A stretch of 64,000 nucleotides of DNA from Cordilura impudica (Eukaryota; Arthropoda; Insecta; Diptera; Scathophagidae): positions 231,115,603 through 231,179,602 of the forward strand of contig OY821517.1 in the NCBI GenBank assembly GCA_963682025.1. Direction: 5' to 3'. Below, one piece after another: positions 58,781 through 64,000 of the stretch (its first letter is position 1; the number at the start of each line of letters is the position of its first letter). Made by a program: the position numbers and the translations under genes. The notes beneath the pieces were generated by a model. It searched no databases. It saw only the letters and a list, made by a program, of their open reading frames with translations, and was not told where the DNA came from.

Positions 58781-58914
58781 CAAAGAAACAATGGGGAGTA
58801 CCCAAACAAAAATAAATGAAGTAATTACGGCCACAGCACAAGCCCCAACAGCAATAAGCGTCAGCATCGAGATAGTAAAACTTATCTGTGTGGTGGTAAC
58901 AGTAGGCGTAATAA

Positions 58915-59352
58915 CACTGTGGAACAAATTCAGGTTAGCAAAAGTTAGGTCGATTCTGAGAGTAAGAGTAAATTAGAAGACCCGTATCGCGGCGTTTGTT
59001 TATGTTAGTTCGAATTTTTTTTTTTAATCGACCTTCGAACTTTGCAGTCAAATAACGATTTTCAATATTGTTTAATATGGTTTTTTGGCTATAACTCTTC
59101 GACTAATTGATATTTTTCAATCTCTAAAAGCCACGTTATTGCTAGAGACCTGTGCAACAATTAAAATTTTTTTAAAAATGATTTAGAAAATTTTTGTGGT
59201 GCTTATGAAGCAAAATCTTGGAAAAATTATTTTTTTTCATGCTTTTTGAAAATATTTTCCACAAAACTAAGTCTTTTTTGCTTTCTGTTTGATCTATAAT
59301 ATGCTTCTCAGTATCTTCAATAAATTTCATTTCAAAAGAAAATGGTCTTAGT
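58915..59352 (+). repeat. Left terminal inverted repeat
   Basis: Pairs with 61082-61535; shared landmarks include GAAGACCCGTATCGCGGCG, TTCGAACTTTGCAGTC and AACTAAGTCTTTTTTGC. Several small indels between arms. Confidence 0.85.
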
Positions 59353-59708
59353 CGATAATTTGCGTTAAAAATCCCAAAACCATTAAATAAATAGCGATTT
59401 AGGTAGAATTAATTAAAAAGGGAAGTTCCAAGAATTAGGAATTAGTAAAACAACTTTTTTGTTTTCAACCACCGGGCAGGTAGCGATTTTTTTTTTATTT
59501 CGAACAAGCGAACTAATTTCAAAAATGAAGATTCAGTTAAGACTCGAAACTCAGCCGAAGCTGATGTGTTTTAATTTTCGCTCGGTCGTGATAAAATTCG
59601 CTATTAATTTTTTTGGAACTTATTTAATTTTGTGAGTGATTTAAGTTAAGTGCATCGGTTTCATAAAAATACCAAAAAAAACATTGTATGATATATATTG
59701 TATTAAAA

Positions 59709-61027
59709 ATGTCGGAACCAAAATGTAAAATGGACCATTTTTGTAATGTTTGTGGACGTTTCATAGCAAGCGATGAAAAATGTGGCAATGCGAGTGATTT
59801 TTTTTTGGAAGCCTATAAACAATATTCCTCGCAAGAGTTTATCACTGACGTAAACTATGCCCCCAAAAAAGTCCGCTTTAATTGTTATTCAACTCTTATG
59901 CAATGGAAAAGTGAAAAGAAGAAGGTTATGCCTTTTGGTATACCAATGATGTGGTTAGACAACAGCCCGCATCAAGAAGAAAATAGCTATGGATGTATCA
60001 ACTACCATAAAACTTTGAATAGAAGGAAAGCAAAGAATAAAACTTATGTAGCAATGCCAGGTGTCCAATTACCATTACCGCACTCAGAATTCGTTCCAGT
60101 ATCAACATACCGAAGTATTGATCTTCAAACAGCTATCAGTACTACAACCGCCGCTGCTACATCCATGGATTTTTTCTCAGAATACGACCCTGGTGAAGGT
60201 ACATTCTATGAAACATCAAAGGACCCAATCCTCGTCACACAAAACCAATTGGATGGAATTGTTGCAAATTTGTGTTTGACTCAGAAAAAATCGGAACTAC
60301 TGGCTTCATTTTTGAAAGGAAATAATTTGCTGGCGAAAGGTACCAAAGTAACAGCATATCGAAAACGCCAAAAAGAGTTAGAAAAGTTCTTCAATGTGAA
60401 TGATGCAAAAAATTTCGCTTATTGCAACGATATTGAGAAGTTAATGGAGACGATAGATAGGGTTAACCTATAAAAAAGGTGATTGGCGTTTATTCATCGA
60501 TAGTTCACTAATCAGTTTAAAATTTGTGCTTTTGCACAAGACAAATAGAATGCCTTCTATTCCGATTGCGTATAACACTGACACTAGTGAAAATTTCGAT
60601 AATTTGAAACACATTTTGGGAGTAGTCAAATATAACGAACACCAGTGGCGCATTTGCTGCGACCTCAAAATAGTTTCATTGATTACAGGCTTAACAGCAT
60701 CTGGCCGTCCAAAATATCCGTGTTTTTTGTGCGATTGGGATTCACGATACGGAGAAGGTATTAAAGGATAAAACCAGTCCAAACAGTATAACTGGAATAG
60801 TCGCATTGGACGGAAATGGCCTAAAGACAATAGGCTACACGAAAGTCTTGTTCCTGAAATGAAAATTTTGTTGCCGTTGCTCCACATTAAACTTGGCATT
60901 GCTAAAAATTTTTTGAAATGTATCGCAAAAGACCAGCAGTATTCAACCGCTTAAAAGACATTTTCCCAAGACAAAGTAACGCCAAAATTCAGGAAGGGGT
61001 TGTTAGTGGTCCCGACATACGGTTTTG
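59709..61027 (+). pseudogene. Transposase-like protein of unassigned family, frameshifted
   Basis: ATG 59709 (in frame with 59688). N-terminal CNVCGRFI begins a Cys-rich motif; WLDNSPHQEENSYGCINY follows, then a long variable part, LTQKKSELLASFLKGNNLL and FRKR-like TAYRKRQKELEKFF. The frame breaks at about 60,470 just before GDWRLFIDSSLISLKFVLLH; the new frame has WRICCDLKIVSLITGL and YPCFLCDWDSRYG, a C-x2-C end. It breaks again near 60,770; KILLPLLHIKLGIAKNF is legible near 60,865-60,915 and NAKIQEGVVSGPDIRF near 60,985-61,025. This order of motifs belongs to a protein family repeated in many animal genomes, as I recall; its name is unknown to me. The C-terminal part is missing. Confidence 0.6.
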
Positions 61028-61081
61028 AAATGAGAAAGTAAATGAGAAGTAAATTAATATTAAGCTGGAAAACGCCAGTTT

Positions 61082-61535
61082 TGTACTATGATTGTTTTCT
61101 TTTCAAATCAAATTTATTGAAGAAACTGAGAAGCATATTATAGATCAAACAGAAAGCAAAAAAGACTTAGTTTTGTGGAAAATGTTTTCAAAAAGCATGA
61201 AAAAAAAATAATTTTTCCCACATTTTGCTTCATAAGCACCACAAAAATTTTCTAAATCAATTTTTGTAAAAATTTTAATTGTTGCACAGGTCTAGCAATA
61301 ATTTGGCCTTTACAGATTGAAAAATTATCAATTAGTCGACGACTTATAGCCAAAAAACCATATAAACAATATGCTGAAAATCGGCATTTGACTGCAAAGT
61401 TCGAAGGTCGATTAAAAAAAATTCGAATTAACATAAACAAACGCCGCGATACGGGTCTTCTAATTTAGCCTCTATTTTTACCCCTCATTCTCAGAATCGA
61501 CCTAACTTTTGCTAACCTGAATTTGTTCCGCAGTG
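61082..61535 (-). repeat. Right terminal inverted repeat
   Basis: Complement of 58915-59352, ending CGCAGTG directly before TAATGAG. Confidence 0.85.
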
Positions 61536-61885
61536 TAATGAGATATTTACGCAAATATGTAAGAAAGCAGATACGTAGAAAGAATATTAGAGCTGGACTA
61601 CAGCAGTAAAAACTTCAAAAACCACAGAAGTGAATAAATTAAATGATTACAGTATACAAAAGTTGAAGAGATAAAAATAAACTGAATAATTTTAAATTAT
61701 ATTAAAAATATATCGTAAAATAAAAGAAATATAAAATAAATTCAATTTCATTTTGTAAAATGTTACATAGGAAATAGAAAAGAAATTATTAAATGAACTT
61801 TGAGGAATATTTGTGAAGATTTAACAATAAATAAGAAAAAAAAATTTTTTTTTTTGATAAATTGTTAAGAAATATTTTATATAAA

Positions 61886-62143
61886 ATGGTAAAGCCAAAG
61901 GGCACACGAAAGAGTACATGTAAGGAAGATGAGATGAAGAAAGAAGAAGAGCTAAAATGCCTAACACAGTGGTGGAAAATTATAGGTATGAAGGGAACTC
62001 CGACAGTGGAGGATATTACGAACCCAACCACCAAAGAATTAGAAACTAAATTAATGATAGAAATGACCAAACAATATGAGAAGAAAAAGTTAGATAAACA
62101 ACGGAACTATAGAAAAGAAAAATTGAATTATAAAAAACAGTAA
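61886..62143 (+). CDS. Small ORF c (85 codons)
   Basis: ATG 61886 (MVKPKGTRKSTCKEDEMKK) to stop 62143; an upstream in-frame ATG at 61862 would add 8 residues. Very rich in K and E, with WWKIIGMKGTPTVEDI in the middle and a basic helical end (KKKLDKQRNYRKEKLNYKKQ). Looks like a small nucleic-acid-binding or coiled-coil protein. Not recognised. Confidence 0.45.
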   Translation: MVKPKGTRKSTCKEDEMKKEEELKCLTQWWKIIGMKGTPTVEDITNPTTKELETKLMIEMTKQYEKKKLDKQRNYRKEKLNYKKQ

Positions 62144-62172
62144 ATGTAGAGATTTAAGTAAAAATAGAATAA

Positions 62173-62386
62173 AATTGTGAAACAAAATCAATATCAGTAA
62201 ATTGTATTAACAGAATAATATAAAATGAAATACATGTTCAAAATTAAATATAAATACAAATACAAAATTAAGTATAAATACAAATTGTAAAACAAAATCA
62301 ATAATATTAAATTGTGTTAACAGAATAATAAAATGAAATACATGTTCAGAATTAAGTATAAATACAAATAAATATACAAGTTAAGG
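62173..62386 (+). repeat. Two tandem about 110-bp repeats
   Basis: AATTGTGAAACAAAATCAAT at 62173 and AATTGTAAAACAAAATCAAT at 62283 start two similar blocks, each with TGAAATACATGTTCA and ATAAATACAAAT. Confidence 0.85.
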
Positions 62387-62452
62387 TACAAGAGTACAAC
62401 TTAACATAAAATAAATTTTACCTTACTAAAAGAATGCAATGGTTAAAACTTC

Positions 62453-62477
62453 TGCAAAATTGAAATCCAATTTTGCA
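62453..62477. repeat. 10-bp perfect hairpin in a structured patch
   Basis: TGCAAAATTG (62453-62462) pairs with CAATTTTGCA (62468-62477) around a 5-base loop. A related phrase with GCAACGGTAAACATTTC follows, so the patch 62,434-62,600 is both repetitive and foldable. Could be a packaging or transport signal; function not shown. Confidence 0.6.
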
Positions 62478-62599
62478 ATACAGGAAATGCAACGGTAAAC
62501 ATTTCTCCAAAATTAGCGCTCCACGCGCGGTGCAAAATAGCAAAATAAAATTATTTATTTCGCAACAGACATTGCGTTGCAATTTTATTTTGTAAATTC

Positions 62600-62986
62600 C
62601 ATTCACACGAAGTGTGATAGTAAGCATTTTTTCATTATAATTGTTTGGCCACAAAGAAGGTTGTAGAAATCTTTATAGTTAGTAGATACCTGTCGCTCAA
62701 CTTTGCATAACTAGTAACGTAAACAAACTAGGGTAGTTTAAGTTTAAGTAAAGCCAACATAGTTGGAAATTAATGTGTAATTTTAAGAAATTAAACTTTA
62801 AATAAAGAAGACCAATTAGTTTTGGCAAAATAAACAGCAAAGGCGTTGTTTTAAATAATTTACATAATAAAAAAAAAAATTTTTTTTTGCATTCTAATAA
62901 AGAAGGGAAGAATCAATCAATTGTGCACATAGGTTGTCCACACTCTGAGGAACAATTACCACAAGGGAAATAAAAGACCCAAAATC
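62600..62986. other. Non-coding internal DNA of the LTR element
   Basis: AT-rich, no long ORF; contains AAAGGCGTTGTTTTAAATAA near 62,838. Confidence 0.45.
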
Positions 62987-63160
62987 ATGACAATAGGAAA
63001 AATAGCATCTGAGGGAAATGCATTGCTAGAAACAAATATAAGCAGAACTAATGATACAGTTAGAGATAATAAAGCTGAAAGTGAGGAAAACGGAAATCTA
63101 AAAATAAATGTGACAGCAGGCACGGAGTCTGATCAACTCGTGATATGGGACTGTACATAG
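62987..63160 (+). CDS. Small ORF d (57 codons)
   Basis: ATG 62987 (MTIGKIASEGNALLETN) to TAG 63158. Acidic and polar. It overlaps ORF e by 16 bases in another frame. The stop region ACATAG/GTAAAA also reads as a splice donor. Not recognised. Confidence 0.35.
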   Translation: MTIGKIASEGNALLETNISRTNDTVRDNKAESEENGNLKINVTAGTESDQLVIWDCT

Positions 63161-63363
63161 GTAAAATTGATAAGATGCGCGTGAGGAAATTAAGGAAAAG
63201 AAACGATAGAGGACGGATAAAGCGCCTCGATTACAAATGGCCAAAAGACATAGCGATAATCCATATTACTTGGATAATACATTTGAATGTAGATATAAGA
63301 ATTAAAGATAAAATAAAAACTGTACACAAAAATTTACTTAAGAAATATAATTTAAGACCATAA
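63145..63363 (+). CDS. Small ORF e (72 codons), basic
   Basis: ATG 63145 (MGLYIGKIDKMRVRKLRKRN) to stop 63363. Strongly basic N-terminal half with RKLRKRNDRGRIKRL, resembling arginine-rich RNA-binding or nuclear localisation motifs; C-terminal half hydrophobic then basic. Also starts with MG. Not recognised. Confidence 0.4.
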   Translation: MGLYIGKIDKMRVRKLRKRNDRGRIKRLDYKWPKDIAIIHITWIIHLNVDIRIKDKIKTVHKNLLKKYNLRP

Positions 63364-63642
63364 GTTTATAAGATGAATATACATTGTACACAAAAACAAA
63401 AATTACATTGTAACAACAAAAATAAAAATACATTGTAAGCTTTTAGAACATAAAAGTAGATTGTAGTTAATATGAACATAGAACATAAACATGTAAACAT
63501 AGGCAAAATATATTAAAATGTTAAAAAAATATACATACAATGTAAGAAAACTAATGTATAAAACAAATTTGAAATATCAATTTACGAAATACTTTAAATC
63601 ATAAAAATCGAATAACTATGTAAACAAAATTATAAGATTTTT

Positions 63643-63656
63643 CTTTAGGATGAGGG
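63643..63656 (+). promoter_or_regulatory. Polypurine-tract-like sequence
   Basis: CTTTAGGATGAGGG ends directly at the second LTR; the purine run is interrupted by one T, so it is a weak match. Confidence 0.45.
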
Positions 63657-64000
63657 TGTCGTATATGTAGCGCATCTACTTATGCATATATGTATGCAAG
63701 CACATGAAGTGCCCATAAGAACCAAACGATCAAAACAAACTAACCTACATATACACACACGTACATTTGGATAGCGACATATATAAATGAAATGAAAAAA
63801 GTGTCAAGTGGATACTTGGGCTAGGTCACAAACGGTTGTTGACAAATGACTCAGTATGTTTGTTGGCTGAGCGGGTTATTGTGCAAAGCAATGAAATTGA
63901 ATAGAGTTGGTTGATCGATAAGTAGAGCAACCAGATTTGATTTCATGTGCCCACTATATAGAATACACATTCCAGTGAATTGTATTCGGTTTGCACTTTA
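63657..64000 (+). repeat. 3' LTR, cut by the window edge
   Basis: Matches 56925 onward with few differences (for example CGCATCTACTT instead of CGCATTTACTT) to the last base. Confidence 0.9.

Larger units (their letters stand above)
58915..61535 (+). mobile_element. DNA transposon with long terminal inverted repeats, nested
   Basis: Termini CACTGTGGAACAAATTC and its complement GAATTTGTTCCGCAGTG; TAA flanks both sides (58912-58914 and 61536-61538). Inverted repeats are about 440 bases. CACTG termini with a 3-bp duplication fit the EnSpm/CACTA superfamily; a 3-bp TWA duplication also fits PIF/Harbinger. The encoded protein is not a Harbinger transposase. Superfamily left open. Confidence 0.8.
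58791..61609 (+). pseudogene. Small membrane-protein ORF b, split by a DNA transposon
   Basis: ATG 58791 begins MGSTQTK, a candidate N-myristoylation start. A hydrophobic segment (VSIEIVKLICVVVTVGVITL) suggests one membrane span. The frame is interrupted at 58914 by the transposon 58915-61535 and resumes at 61539 with a strongly basic end (about 23 codons, stop TAA 61607). With the TAA target duplication counted once, both parts are in the same frame; the apparent 61-codon ORF ending in the transposon is an artefact. Myristoylated, single-span small proteins of this style occur in some insect gypsy-like elements, as I recall. Confidence 0.6.
56925..64000 (+). mobile_element. Non-autonomous LTR element with small ORFs only
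   Basis: TGTCGTATATGTAGCGCAT starts at 56925 and again at 63657, and at least 344 bases match. A primer-site-like TGGCGAGGTTAG follows the first LTR and GGATGAGGG precedes the second. After removal of the nested DNA transposon the internal region is only about 3 kb. It has no gag, protease, RT or integrase text in any frame, but several small ORFs: 115 codons, an interrupted small membrane protein, 85 codons, 57 codons and 72 codons. It would need enzymes from another element. The right LTR runs off the window. Confidence 0.75.

Noticed and set aside
1..64000. Bacterial or phage origin, operons, CRISPR or defence islands
   Set aside because: Intron signals, LTR and LINE elements, and AT-rich non-coding DNA are eukaryotic; no prokaryotic gene was seen.

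Overview
This window looks like repeat-dense heterochromatin-type DNA from a dipteran, probably a calyptrate fly. The base composition is strongly AT-rich. An errantivirus-like gypsy element, a BEL/Pao element and many short Helitron-like repeats with DINE-1/INE-1 architecture point to flies. I found no intact host gene, no rRNA or tRNA gene, and nothing prokaryotic. Nearly everything is transposable-element sequence, most of it broken.

Layout. 681-8,299: env-bearing Ty3/gypsy LTR element with TATA target duplication; gag, pol and env all carry stops or frameshifts. 8,355-9,075: Tc1-like transposase remnant (minus). 9,150-10,985: 5' part of a LOA-type LINE. 11,230-22,607: two almost identical tandem copies of a 5.6-kb block holding Transib/RAG1-like transposase pieces, a Helitron-like fragment, LINE fragments, a possible three-exon trihelix mini-gene with a palindromic MITE in an intron, and the LTR plus leader of a BEL/Pao element. 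21,695-29,678: that BEL/Pao element, with ATTA on both sides. 29,705-31,977: PIF/Harbinger and Tc3-like transposase pseudogenes (minus). 32,011-38,722: Helitron-like repeats, unclassified DNA, a coding-like unidentified remnant on the minus strand, and two LINE 3' ends. 39,040-41,575: hAT transposon (minus). 41,686-56,210: one APE-type LINE in a head-to-tail array of four units, with three Helitron-like insertions. 56,925 to the window edge: an LTR element with only small ORFs, split by a 2.6-kb DNA transposon with about 440-bp terminal inverted repeats.

How the parts relate. The window records nested events that can be ordered. BEL insertion preceded the 5.6-kb duplication, because the duplication copied the BEL 5' end. 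The LINE died before its array formed, because the units share the same stops and frameshift. One Helitron-like insertion came before the last array expansion, because it is present in units 2 and 3 at the same position. The DNA transposon in the last LTR element sits inside a small membrane-protein gene; its 3-bp TAA duplication shows that removal would rejoin the reading frame exactly.

Most unusual items: the gag/pol-less, multi-small-ORF LTR element with its long-TIR transposon (56.9-64.0 kb), the four-unit LINE array, and the near-perfect 5.6-kb duplication. The two duplications could partly be assembly artefacts. All identities were judged by eye; no database search was possible.
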